This document shows positions 45,330 to 56,523 of a stretch of DNA of 64,000 bases, one piece after another (position 1 is the stretch's first letter; each line of letters begins with the position of its first letter). The stretch covers positions 169,762,218 to 169,826,217 of the forward strand of contig CM060704.1 in assembly GCA_030686995.1 (NCBI GenBank), read 5' to 3'. Made by a program: the position numbers and the translations under genes. The notes under the pieces were generated by a model. That model saw nothing but the letters and a program-made list of their open reading frames with translations, did not search any database and was not told the DNA's origin. This DNA is from Artemisia argyi. Taxonomy: Eukaryota > Streptophyta > Magnoliopsida > Asterales > Asteraceae.

Positions 45330-45673
45330 TGACTACTCGCGCTCAAATTCTGTCAGCATCTGCTCTAGCTCAGTTATCTCTCCAAAATCACTAACACTTG
45401 CGTATGATGATTGACTCATATTTCTTGTTTTTAATATGTGTAAGTGTTTATATTGTTGTGTAAAATTGTAATAAAATTGTGTGTCTACATGTTCTATTTA
45501 TAAGGTGTAGCAAGGGAGGGAAAAAAAATACAAACGGTATTAAAAACGGTAATATTACCGTTACATTCAAAAAAACAAATACTAAATCATATATTGCATA
45601 ATGGTTGTCAGAGTTTAACTTCTCTCTTTGATAATTCTCTCTTTGATAATTCAATTCAAACCAGAGGTGCTAT

Positions 45674-45746
<73 letters not shown>

Positions 45747-46316
45747 CATCATATCAAGTTCATATGAACATAACTGGTAATGTTCTCTTACAATTAAAAA
45801 GAAAAGTGGGTCCCTGAATAGGCCCCACTGTTATGTTTATGAGAACATTACCGGTAATGTTCATATGAACTTGAGAGGATCTCAATCCTTTTTTTAAACC
45901 ATGCATCTCATTGCAGTTATAGGGAACTGAAGAACTAGAAGGAAAATTCTATGTAATTATTGCTCTTTTGAAGGATTGTATTAAAGTGGTTATGTAAACA
46001 TTAGCACAAAAGATTTGAATCTTAAAGATAATTATAGTAGTTATAAGGTGTTTGGATCAAAAGGGAACATAAATACATATGATGTAAATAAATTAGAAAT
46101 TAATTCTTAAATATAAACAATATATAAAATTAGCATGTGCACGAGTCTTATAACTAGTTGATTATTCACCTAAATAATGAAAGGTTACGATATAAAGAAT
46201 AACACATTTCAATAAATAAATAAATAAATGGGCTAGGCCTCCCAAAAATGGGCCTAGACTAATAATGGGCCTAGACTAAAAATGGGCCTTTACTAAAAAT
46301 ACTACACAAATAAAAG
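45330..46316. other. Upstream region of transposase, microsatellite and MITE
   Basis: GGGAGGGAAAAAAAATAC at 45515, an ATT microsatellite at 45675-45746, and a short inverted-repeat element at 45754-45874. A possible Helitron-like 3' end (GCATGTGCACGAGTC then ATAACTAGT) is at about 46131-46159. Three tandem AATGGGCCTAGACTA units lie at 46246-46292. Confidence 0.5.
45754..45874. mobile_element. Short MITE, 121 bp, 34-bp inverted termini
   Basis: Termini begin TCAAGTTCATATGAACAT and pair with two mismatches over 34 bp; each arm is itself partly palindromic (TTCATATGAA). The loop is about 53 bp. It is next to an ATT microsatellite and no target duplication is obvious. Confidence 0.6.
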
Positions 46317-47310
46317 CTAGTTGGTTACCATGTGCGACGCTATCTTATTAATTTGGACTGTTCCGAATTTGGATGCATCTTTCTTGCGAAGTATCTCTTT
46401 GTAGTCAACAAAGTTACATGCAAAAATTGCTATGGAAAGTACAAGTATGAGTAAATAGCCTATCCAGTTAAACTTATGTGGGATCAGTAACATCGACACA
46501 AGCGAGAAGGGTGCAAGAATTCCAGAGAAGCAAAAAACACTCTTTAAGGTCTTGTAAATGTAGTAGATAGGGTAGGAGTGGTCCGTTGTTGAGCTTTCTA
46601 AGTGAGTTTCAATGGCAAACAAAATCACAGAAGTCGGTATGGCAATTGTAAAAGCAACCACAGCCATGTTGGCAAAGAAACTGTGAGTTTCAAAAGGAGA
46701 TTGATCGTTATTTTGAAACTTGAGTTGAGCGAGTTGTGTCAATGATGGATACATGACGACAAGAGCCCCCGCATATAAAAGATACAATGTTCCTCCGTAG
46801 TTATGGACTCTGAAAGAAAAAAACTTAACTTAAGAAACAAATACACAAAGAAGTGAATAAGTGAAAACCTCTTAAGATACAAATAAGTTTCCGACAAGTG
46901 AATTATATATATTGATCTTAATTACCGCTCAGGAGTCGGATTGATTGCATGAAATCGAACTTGTGGTGCGTCTTGGCATGCATCTTCAATGGTAATTGCA
47001 ACCTGTCCACCTCTTATGTTAGCATTACTTAAATCAGTGTCTGAACTCTCCATGCATATGATTGTGGATTCGGTTGGTCCATGAACGTTGGAAGCTACAC
47101 ACCTTCAAAATTTTAAACAGAAAAAACAATACTTATTGTGGGATAATTAAATTACACATTCCAAAAGAAAAAACCAATGCTGGAAAACTTACTGCGCAGT
47201 AGGCGGATTTACAGCAGGAGAGTACTTTTCTGATTGAGATATGGGAAGCTCTTCGGTGTTATTTAGATTTTCTATGGTTATGGTGTTGGATACAGGTTCG
47301 TTTGGAGTGT
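46317..47310 (-). CDS. Unrecognised multi-pass membrane protein gene, three exons visible
   Basis: Exon 1 (about 47310-47193, start unclear), exon 2 (47102-46926) and exon 3 (46809-46317, stop TAG). Both introns have GT/AG ends, and the joined frame is open throughout. The exon 1-2 product is hydrophilic (TEELPISQSEKYSPAVNPP). Exon 3 gives four predicted membrane segments, at about residues 1-20, 38-60, 82-103 and 108-127 counted from MYLLYAGAL. A short basic cytosolic-type tail (EILRKKDASK) ends the protein. I recognise no domain; it lacks the pattern of the PGG domain of ankyrin membrane proteins. No TATA or ATG is evident upstream, so a 5' exon may be missing. It is among the few coding sequences here without an evident break. 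Confidence 0.55.
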
Positions 47311-48018
47311 ACGTAAATTATGTATGTAGTTATTTATCAAGTTGTAAATCTTCAATTCATGTGCTTAAATATCTGTCAAGTTGTAAATAAGGCAGAAAAA
47401 ACTTAGCACTAATCAATTAAGCAAAGTCGTGTTTTCCCCGTGTTATTATTTCATTAAGGCCGGTGTATGTTTAACAAAATGCCATCTTGCATATGTGAAA
47501 ATGGTGTGAAACAGCCCATTACGCCAAAGATACCCGATATCTCATTATAAATTAAACCCTTGTATCATCTCATCACTTTTTCCTTGTTCTTTCATTTTAA
47601 CTTTTGTTTCTCTCTTGACTTTAATTGGTCATGACCTTATACTTATTTTATTTTTTTTACTTATTGGTTGTCTTTTCTCTCTTCTTTTACGTTTATGTTC
47701 ATATTGAGCCATTGAGGCATGCATCTTCTCTGGATATTATGTCCATTTTTTATTTTGGATTTTTGACTGTTTTGCCATAATATGTTTTCCGGTATATGAT
47801 AATTTTGTTATGGGGTTTATATATGTTTTTAGGTTTTGGTTGTGGTTTTGGTGTGCACATTTTTAGTTGAAATACGGTTTCACTTTTAGATTTTATGTAT
47901 TCATGTTTCCTCGCTTTTTGTTCTTATTTGGTTTTTTGTATCGATTTATTTTTTGGGTTCCATTTTCAGTCTAGATTTGGTCATTTTATAACTATGTATT
48001 TGAGTTGCTGTTATTTGT
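47311..48018. other. Non-coding, T-rich
   Basis: T-rich sequence with short overlapping frames (such as 47895 onward) that lack recognisable domains. Confidence 0.4.
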
Positions 48019-48035
48019 GGTTAGTTGCATTACTA

Positions 48036-48184
48036 CAACAACAACAAAATACCCAATCCCGCAAAAGCGAGGTATGGGGAGGTAAAAATGTAGACAAATA
48101 CTATCCCCAGGTAAAACCTGTGAGTAGAGAGATTGCTTCCAAAGAGACCTACCGCACGTGCATATGTGCAAGTGACAGAGAACT
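48036..48184 (-). mobile_element. SINE fragment with 17-bp TSD
   Basis: Flanked by the exact direct repeat GGTTAGTTGCATTACTA at 48019-48035 and 48185-48201. On the minus strand it ends CGCTTTTGCGGGATTGGGTA followed by TTTTGTTGTTGTTG, resembling the conserved 3' domain of angiosperm SINEs with a TTG tail. No A/B box promoter was seen, so it is 5'-truncated or divergent. Confidence 0.75.
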
Positions 48185-48201
48185 GGTTAGTTGCATTACT
48201 A

Positions 48202-48590
48202 AAACCCAAAAATAAAGGCACTTCAACAACATTGCTTTACGGGGTAATTTCCGCCACTAATTTCCACAACAGTGCTTTATACCTTTATGGCATGATTAGC
48301 CACTAATTCGGCCTTTTAATAATTGGTGGAAACCATCATTAGTTAAAGTGTGTTGTCTTTGTTTATTTGTTTATTCATTTATTTATATATTTTATTATTT
48401 TTTTATGTGGTCCTACTATCACTTTAATGAAGCTTCCTCCACTTACAAAATCCATTAGCGCGGAAGGTGTAGTTGCTCATCATGCTTCGCCACTCTTACG
48501 TAACTTCTCCCTTCCCTCACCGTAGCTCGCTACTGCACCCTGATGTAATCAATAGTGTGTGTGTGTGTGTGTATATATATATATCTTTTA
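48202..48590. other. Non-coding with GT/AT microsatellite
   Basis: A GT run followed by an AT run at about 48556-48584; nothing else supportable. Confidence 0.4.
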
Positions 48591-48845
48591 CTCCCTCCGT
48601 CCCAAATTTATTGTCCCCTATTGACTTTTTCGGTCATCCTTTCTCAACTTTGACTATAAATATTTTTGTTTGTGTTTTACAATTTTTGATAAAAGTTATA
48701 CCAAACGAAAATACATTTAAAACTCAATCCGTTCATATATTTTGTATCAAGTACTATGTAATATAAACAAAAATACTTAAGGTCAAAGTTAAAAAGTAAA
48801 GACCGAAAAAGTCAATAGGGGACAATAATTTTGGGACGGAGGTAG
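48591..48845. mobile_element. Stowaway-type MITE, 255 bp
   Basis: Termini CTCCCTCCGTCCCAAA and, inverted, CTACCTCCGTCCCAAA, pairing for about 45 bp with few mismatches and flanked by TA on both sides. CTCCCTCCGT is the hallmark of Tc1/mariner-derived Stowaway MITEs. Confidence 0.92.
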
Positions 48846-49139
48846 TATATAATAAAAAAAACCCCTATTGGAAATTTTTCATTTCAAAAAAATGGATTTA
48901 TACATTATTTAGTAATAATTTTATTTAAAAAAAAGATTATTTTCTTAGTAGGTAACATTTTATATTTATCCATAACACAAGTAGAAGATAAATACAAAAA
49001 ATATAGATAAGATGCAATTAATAATAGGATTAAAATTTTTAAATAATTATCTTTAATAATAAAAAACTATAATTAAACATCATAAATCAAACAAAACAAA
49101 GATTAAATTATTTGTTTTTTAATAAATAAAAATATATGA

Positions 49140-49187
49140 ATCAAAGAATTTTTAAAAACCCGCGCGTGCGCGGCATTATAACTAGTA
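49140..49187 (+). mobile_element. Helitron 3' terminus
   Basis: A perfect GC hairpin CCGCGCGTGCGCGG lies at about 49159-49172, followed 10 bp later by CTAG and then T. This matches the Helitron end rule (hairpin, CTRR, insertion before T). The 5' end of this plus-oriented element was not identified. Confidence 0.7.
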
Positions 49188-49189
49188 TG

Positions 49190-49232
<43 letters not shown>
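49188..49232. repeat. AT dinucleotide microsatellite
   Basis: Pure AT repeat next to the Helitron end. Confidence 0.8.
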
Positions 49233-49234
<2 letters not shown>

Positions 49235-51469
49235 TCCAAGGAAATCCGAAGGAAATATGGATAACTCGATGGAATTAAGAATTTCTGATTTTTGAAACGT
49301 GAAGTGAAATGTGAATAAACAAATAGAGTGATTGTGTGATTTTTACACTAAAATAACAATAAGAAACAACATAAAATGCTGAAAGATAAAATGCTGAAGG
49401 GACAAGTCTTATAAAGTACAAATATCTAAAACGTGAAACGAATTTACAAACGCAAAAATAAATGTCACGTAGCTAATTAAAAAGTGAATTTTAATGAAAA
49501 ACGTTCCTAAAAATTTGAAATAAATTTTTAAAAATCCTAAATAACCAAAAATAATTTTGAGAAAAAGAATTATATTTTTTTTGACTTTTTGTTTATTTAT
49601 TATGAATTAATTTCTATTTTTGAATTATTAAAAATGATTAAAAGTACAACTAATTAAGAAAAATTACTAGAAAAATACAAATTTACTTTTGAAAAATCTA
49701 AAAGATTAAAAATAATTTTCTAAACTATTTTTGTATTTTTTGTGGCTTTTTCCAAATTTTAATGAATTTTTATTTATTTAAAAAATAATTAAAAATAAGA
49801 AAAATAGTAAATGAAGGAGAAAATTTATGAAATTTTCAGGATAATTCTAAAATAATATTTGAAACTTAGGAAAAATAAAATGGATGGAAAAATAAGCTGA
49901 GAAAGTACTAATGGCTAATAAGCAGTTGGTGATAAGTGCTTATTAATAAGCACTTGTCACCAAAAATTCTATAACTTTTACAGAAAGTTCTAATCACACA
50001 AATAAGCACAAACCAGTTCAAAACATATCAAAAATCACACAGAAGAACCAATTATGATCAATAAGCAGTATGCAATAGCACTTAGATTAAGCAGATGTGA
50101 ACCAGATAAAGCCAGAGGATCAGGAACCAAGCAAAACACCTAAGCAAGCTCTAAACTACTCTCTTATATCAAATAAGCTCAGGTTAAAAGCGATTAAGTA
50201 CAACTGCAGGCCTAATGTGTAATCAGCATATAGTAACTGAACCTCTAACTTGCAGCCCTAAATAAGCACACCTAAAAATCTCGGTTTTTGGAAGAGTGGG
50301 TAGACTTAGTTGCTAGTCAACTAACCCAAATTACTACAATTGCAAACAAAATAAAATAAAATGAAACTAAAGTAAATTTGGTGAAAACAATAATAAGAGA
50401 AAATGTGTTTACTTAGATTTCACTACTCTCTAGCTATCTTTTACCGGTTGATTAGTTTATTACAATTGCATGGATGACGGGTTATATTCCTTAATACCAT
50501 TCGTAGGGCCGTGTACGATCTTCCCTAACTCTATAAGCTTCTACCTCTTCCTATGTCGAGTCGACTACTAGCTCCTAACATGGCCTCATTAGTAGTTACC
50601 TATGCATTAAATATAACCAATTTATCGTAGTACACATCCGATCATGTTTCTTAAGACGTTCAAGCAAGTTACCAATTGGAAGTCTGCCAGTTTTCTTAAG
50701 CCTAACATCGAAATCATTCATCCACAACAATTATAAACAAACAACCAACCAATAATCAATATCTAAGTTTCATTACATCTAAGCAAACACAAAGAAAACC
50801 TAGCCTAGCATGTTAAAGAGAAGACAAGCATAAGATAGAATCAAACAACACATAGACATATTGAATGATTATTGTAAAACTTATCTTCAATTAAGCATGG
50901 ATGAAACAAGGGTTTGAAACCCTTAAATATACTGTAAAATTCGTCTAGGGTTTCTCCTCTCAAAGTTGCACACAATGAATGAAAAATCAAAAACTATATA
51001 TAGAGTATTGGGTCTGACGGCGTCAAGAGTAAGTTCTGACGCCGTCAACTCGCCGCCATAATTATCATCGTATTGCCTAGATTCACTTCTGACGCCGTAT
51101 TGTGTAAACTTGATCTTGGCCATCACATGCAATTTGCTCTTGACGGCCTTGGTGCCGCCGTCATGTGTAATTCCTCCAAAAACTCTCTGGCGCATCACGT
51201 GTAACTTGATTTATCCACCTCTTTATCAAAGGGTGACGGCGTCATAAGCAAATCCTGACGCCGTCAGGTACATTTTTCAGCATGAATTTGAGACTTTGTC
51301 GTTTTCTTTACTTTTTCGCTCCAAAAACGTCCAAAATGCTTTCTTTCCAGATTTCCTCTCAAAAGTACCTAAAATGACAAAAGGAACGATTGAGGGCAAT
51401 ATTTAATCAAATAATCTCGACTTTGGGCTTAAATGACTCCCTAAAAGCGGTACATTTTTCGTCTCATCA
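49233..51469 (-). mobile_element. LTR of mixed ancestry (C-family U3 joined to Athila-like U5)
   Basis: On the minus strand it begins TGATGAGACGAAAAATG at 51469 and follows the element C LTR closely (TGACG cluster, TATA box, TCTTAAGACGTT landmarks) as far as ATCTCGG at about 50281. Beyond that it departs from C and instead resembles the U5 side of the Athila LTR: GCTTATT-type repeats, then AT-rich sequence to about 49240. No primer binding site follows. The left limit is approximate. Confidence 0.6.
50994..51270 (-). promoter_or_regulatory. TGACG palindrome cluster and TATA box in third C-family LTR
   Basis: CTATATATAG lies at 51003-50994 and TGACGGCGTCA/TGACGCCGTCA sites run at 51015-51267. 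The intervening sequence is clearly more divergent from element C than these motifs are. Confidence 0.6.
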
Positions 51470-51740
51470 TACCCGTAAGATATTTATGAACTATTATGCA
51501 TAAAGCTAAAAACTTTCACCTCGCTAAGCCGGGTAAAACACAGATTCTTGATCAAAATTCACATGTGCATGCTCATCACGGTGGAAAGAAGGCTCTTTGT
51601 TGCCATTGTTCTTCAATCTTCCTACAATATCAATATAAAATATCAACCCAATAATAACTTCTCAAATGGCTTCACATATATACATTATTTCGAAATCTAA
51701 AATACCAAAACAATACATATCAAAACAAAAACAATACAAA
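51470..51740 (-). other. Unassigned part of Helitron-like segment
   Basis: An exon-like piece on the minus strand (GTAG then GRLKNNGNKEPSFHRDEHA, to a stop at about 51525) may be a further captured fragment. I do not recognise it. Confidence 0.35.
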
Positions 51741-54414
51741 AACATTATGACCACCAACATACTTTGTTGAAGAGTGTACAACGATGCCGGCACAAGTATA
51801 AGTGCCTTTTGGTACATCTTCGACACTAACTTCATGTCAACACATTTAAGAAATGGATTTGTTGGCGACTGTAACAACCGTAAAATTTTCCGTTGACTTT
51901 TACCTCTAAACTTTAACGTTTTACTTTAATCACGTAAATTTTGAACTTTACCTATAACCGTTTGGTTATTCCAAGCGTAATGAGAACCATCAATTAGACA
52001 TTTTACATCTCACTAGACTAATATTTAGTCTGCTCATAATCAATTAAATGATTATTTTCATTTAAATTCAATATTTTCAATTAACTTGTATTTTACGCGT
52101 TTCAAATTTTATCAGATGCATTTTAATTTATACGGGTATAACCGCACCACATTTCTAACTAACATTTTAAAAATACATATACACATTTAAATTTACTATT
52201 TATTTTAATTACGTGAAAATTAACCTTTACCGGTAACCGGGCAAGTTCACCCGCGTACATCGATAAACGTACATTTAATTTAAACCAACTATAGACTATG
52301 CTTAATCTACACATTTTATACATTTTAATTACCTTACAGACATATTTTATATGTCACATTTTTAGTTTTTCATTTGTAAATAAACTGTGCACATTTTACG
52401 TTTTACACCTTTACGAGCTACATTTTTTATTTTGTTTACAACATTTTAACACTCCGGCAAACTCGAGACTCATCTAAATTGATAAAATTTGTTATTTTGA
52501 CAAGTTATAATATTTTTATAAGCTTTAAATTTTTACATTACCCAATTTTATGTTTCGCAGTTTAAAAGCTTTAAGTTAGCAATTATCGAGATCACACTAC
52601 ACATTATTTTACAACCCGAGAAAAAGACGAAAAACATATTTTAAAATTTGTATAGATTTTAAAATGAGTAATGCTTTAGTTCGTATAATAAAGCCGAGTA
52701 AATGTTTATAAATTAAACCTCATAGTTACTTGACATGGGTGTATTGGGTAAATGCCGAAACTTATATAAATACTAAACTTTGACGTAAAGTTCTTATTGA
52801 CTTATAAACTACCACACAAACGTGCAATGATGATACAAACTTTTAAAAAACAACATATGCATTACGTTATTTCACATGACTCATTTCTAAGGCACGTCGG
52901 TATTTATTAGGCCGTGACCAGGTACCGTTGTACTATTCCACTTGATCGTTTATTTCCGACACCTTCATCACCACACTTTAATGTGAGTTCATGGTCCCTA
53001 TCTTTTTAATTATTTTTGAAATGCTTTTAGGGGGGAATACATGCTCGTTTTACTAAAATTCGTTACTCGCTTTACTTAAGCACATGGTTGTTTACTCAAG
53101 ATATTACGTGCCTTAACTAAATGTTTGTTCGGTTACTCTTATACAATATTTATTTACTCGTTACACACTTTATTACTTTTCTCATGGACACAAGCACTTA
53201 AAACATTTACGTGAGTTTATAGCCCCACTCTTTAACTTTACTTTGCTTTGCATCACTTGGGGTGAGAAACATGCTAAACACTTTTATGGACCAACCGAAA
53301 CCTTTGTTTTATTTAAATCTATTACGTGGATTAGCCTAAGCCCTTGAATCCCACTATGCCCAAACTCATGAACCGTCAATTCCCGCTAGGAAGCGCGAAT
53401 GTTATAAATAGATCTATCGGGGTGACTCCCCCGTTCCGTTTGACCGGATAGGCAAACGCGAACGTATAACATGTCGAATTACAAGTGTATCGGGATAAAC
53501 ACTTGCCGGGCCATTATATTTAACATGCTTCTAGAGCATGCACACTGTCGTAGCTTCGGTTGCATGAACTTAGTGCTAGCGTAATAGACTCTACTTTTGA
53601 ATTGACATTACGTTCGAAGTAATGTGCACATACTTGATTATGGTCCAACTTTATAGCTTTGATAAAACATTAATGAAAGTGCTATCATAACATTATTTTC
53701 TCTCTTATGACATTATATATGTGATAATGGTCATACTCTGTATTGGAAGTCTTGTGGTCCACTTATTTTGCTAAACCAAATCTATGAACTCACCAACTTT
53801 ATGTTGATACTTTTAGCATGTATTTTTCAGGTTCTTAAGGTGATAACTTACTTTCGAAGGCTTTTGGCATGACATGGCATGGTCATAGATCACTCTAATG
53901 TATTTGGGACCGCTTAAATTCTTTTATGGGCCTGTATTTCCTAATTATTTTTAAAGATGTAAAACTAAATGCTTTTGATTATGAAATTTCTTTTAAACGG
54001 AGGAGATAAATCCGCTCCCTTTACTTTGTGTTGTGATGCCAAAATACGTTGCACCCCATGACCCGAATGCTTCCGATGAACCAATTTTGGGGGTGTTACA
54101 GCGACTCAGTGAAGAACATGTTAACCTGTAGCATTGGATGATCATATAATAATCAGTACACAGTTTACTGAAATATAAAATGAACATTTAAAGGTGTTCG
54201 GTATTAGTCACAGTAACAACTATAAATGATATGAAAGCAACTTCTTAAAATAGGCAGGCAATTTTATCCAAGCACACAAAACTAAACTGCTTATTTGCTT
54301 TGAAAATAATTATTTCCAAACACTCTTTAAGAGAAACAGATCAAATCAGCTCACATTCTGTTTCTCTATTGTTGATTTAAGACCTGCATATTCAGCAGGG
54401 TTGGTGACAGTAGT
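51741..54414 (-). pseudogene. CGS1: Cystathionine gamma-synthase fragment, split by a solo LTR
   Basis: Exon 54414-54355 (TTVTNPAEYAGLKSTIEKQN) is followed, after a GT/AG intron, by exon 54125-54101 continued at 51869-51741. The joined exon reads MFFTESPTNPFLKCVDMKLV, characteristic of plant cystathionine gamma-synthase, the PLP enzyme that commits O-phosphohomoserine to methionine synthesis in plastids. After LVSKM about 20 codons are missing and a one-base deletion shifts the frame; HSSTKYVGGHN then follows, including the lysine that binds PLP. A 2.2-kb solo LTR splits the second exon. Only about 80 codons of a roughly 500-residue enzyme are here, so it is a captured or duplicated fragment, not a working gene. 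Confidence 0.85.
51870..54100 (+). mobile_element. Solo LTR, 2231 bp, TSD GCGAC
   Basis: Starts TGTAACAACCGTAAAA and ends GGGGGTGTTACA, with the duplication GCGAC at 51865-51869 and 54101-54105. The interior has no gag or pol. The TGTAACA...TGTTACA termini fit gypsy chromovirus-type LTRs in general form. A truncated relative is at 19740-20129. The insertion lies inside a CGS exon, between the ES and PTN codons. Confidence 0.93.
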
Positions 54415-54602
54415 CTGCATATTGAATAAAAAAAATTGGTTAACAAATATGTTAATAAATGTACGTATTTGTAAAAGCAATTGAAATAGATTATCATATA
54501 TCATATCGTGATCCCCATCTTGGAAATAAGATCCGTCTAAAAAAAAATCCTAGTCTTTCTACCAACTAATGCTTACATAGTCCGTAAAGACCATTAGCCT
54601 TC

Positions 54603-55125
54603 CTATATATTCATATTAGACAATATGAAAAAGTTTGGAAAAGGTTCAAACTTGAAACCACTGGTGTTTTTGTCCCAGCCGACAACCCTTGTAACACCAG
54701 TGTTCCTAAAGAAAGCTATTTTGTATCGATGATTCAAGAATGGATATTTTCCTCCATTCTCACCAACTCCGAAGTTACTGATATGATAGCATGACCCTTC
54801 ATCAATCAAAAGTCGAAACTTATTGATTAGTTCCTTTGTCCTTGCTGTTGCTTGTACACGATTCCCCTGAAAAAAATACATAATCAATATTTGAAAAAGA
54901 AAGCATGCAAAAGTTTTAATAATTTTTATTCATTGTAAAATAGTTGCAAATATGAAAGTTTGTGTATAAAGACACCTGTTCATCTTGGAAAACCATATAT
55001 AAGCTCCAAATTTCATGAGGCTTTCCAGCATTCCATCATTTCCAGATGCTAATGCATCGAGCTAGTATCTTAACATCATCTAACATAGGATCAATGTCGC
55101 ACAACAAAGTGATATTTTGTTCCAT
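54603..55125 (-). pseudogene. RPA70-like OB-fold fragment
   Basis: Exon 1 (55125-54976) gives ITLLCDIDPMLDDVKILARC, then an in-frame TGA, then GKPHEIWSLYMVFQDEQ. After a GT/AG intron, exon 2 (54866 to about 54615) gives GNRVQATARTKELINKFRLL, SCYHISNFGVGENGGKYPFL and NHRYKIAFFRNT. This is the first single-strand-DNA-binding OB fold of plant RPA1-like proteins, which also occur inside Helitrons. The remaining OB folds and zinc ribbon are absent. The stop in exon 1 and the truncation mark it as a pseudogene. Confidence 0.85.
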
Positions 55126-56523
55126 TGATGATCTACAAAAAAAATAATAAATAAAAAAATTATAATTTGACAACTGATGTAGATAGAAAATAAATGAATA
55201 GAAATGTTAATAGACGAAATCATTTAATTTGTTACTAGAGTAATAGAAAGTAGGAGGGGGAAGAGATAGGTGATAATATCTGCATATGTAATACCTTTTT
55301 ATAGATAAAGGATTAGGTTAAAATGGTTTTGAAATTCAAAAAGTTATGGTGGATAAGTAAGGAAACAATTTGAAACTTAAATTAGAAAGCTAAAATTATG
55401 GAAATTTGTTGTAGTGTATTTATTTAGGGGCGATTTTTTGGGAATTTTTTAAAAAAAAACTTACCTACATTAAAAGTTTAACTAAAATATTTGATAGTCT
55501 ATACAATGAGATTTAATCTAAGAAAAACATTAACATAAACAAATGTTATGCATGATATGACCTATAATGATTTAAATTATATGTATGATATACCCTATAA
55601 TACACAAAATTGAATTGCAACAATGGATATGTATGACAAAATATGAAATCGTAATAACATTATGCTATAGCATATAATGAATCAATGACAAATGTTTATA
55701 AAGATCATGCTTAAGATAGCTTGAAGATTGGAACCTGAATCTTAAAACACATCAATGACTTTTTGGATGAGCAAATCGACAAAGACTGGCAAATCATTCC
55801 AGTTCCACATGATTGGTTGAAGAATTGAACAAAAACATAATGACACCTAAATCATACAAAATAAACAAAAATTATTGTAATCAAGCAAAAGCAAAAATAT
55901 GTTTATAAAGATCATGCCAGGTGGAATATTGGTACCTGAATCTTGAACAAATCGAGTAAGACTACCAAATCATTCCAGTTCCACATGATTATCAGATGAT
56001 TGGTTGAAGATTTGAACAAAAACATAATTACACCTAAATCATACAAAACAAAACAAAATTATTATAATTAAACAAAAGTAAAGAATATGATAGATAACGT
56101 ACCAATTTGCATATCAGATCTAACGCACCAATATAATCATTATGTTTTGGTGAAACTGTCTAATGATTCTCATATATTTATGGTTATTAGTTGATAATGG
56201 CATCAAATATGTTGATTTATCGAAGATTCCTTTAATTGGTATGGATATTGATTTTGATTTATAGTGTTTTTGATTGACGGTGTTTTTGATTAGGGTTTAT
56301 GGTTGAAGAGGGATGAGTGAGAGAATTTTGTGTGTGTTTTTTTGGAGGATTGGTAACAAATGAAATTCATAAAAGGAATTCCGCCCAAATTCTAATTTCG
56401 TTGACTTTGTTAGAGGTCAAAGCAACCAGAACCGTTGGATAGGCATAAATGCCACGTGGCGAATTTAGAAGAATTTTGGAGAGGAGATGAGTTTAGAAAA
56501 CCTTGTTTTATATAGATAGTAGA
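55126..56523 (-). other. 5' part of the Helitron-like segment with a duplicated unit
   Basis: A block of about 200 bp occurs twice in tandem (about 55695-55890 and 55895-56095), sharing TTTATAAAGATCATGC, AATCATTCCAGTTCCACATG and ACACCTAAATCATACAAAA. On the minus strand each copy can be read MWNWNDL followed by a splice-donor-like GTACC/GTTCC. It is probably untranslated leader exons. Confidence 0.5.

Larger units (their letters stand above)
51470..56523 (-). mobile_element. Helitron-like segment carrying gene fragments
   Basis: The right edge on the minus strand, TCTACTATCTATATAAAACA, has the TC start and the sequence style of plant Helitron 5' ends, and it is preceded by A as expected for AT target sites. 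Inside, all on the minus strand, are a duplicated non-coding or exon-like unit, an RPA-like OB-fold fragment and a cystathionine gamma-synthase fragment. RPA-like proteins are encoded by many plant Helitrons. The 3' terminus was not found; a chimeric LTR lies at the left. Confidence 0.6.

Noticed and set aside
46131..46160. Second Helitron-like 3' end (GCATGTGCACGAGTC, then ATAACTAGT)
   Set aside because: The hairpin is weak and no 5' end was found, so I do not call it an element.
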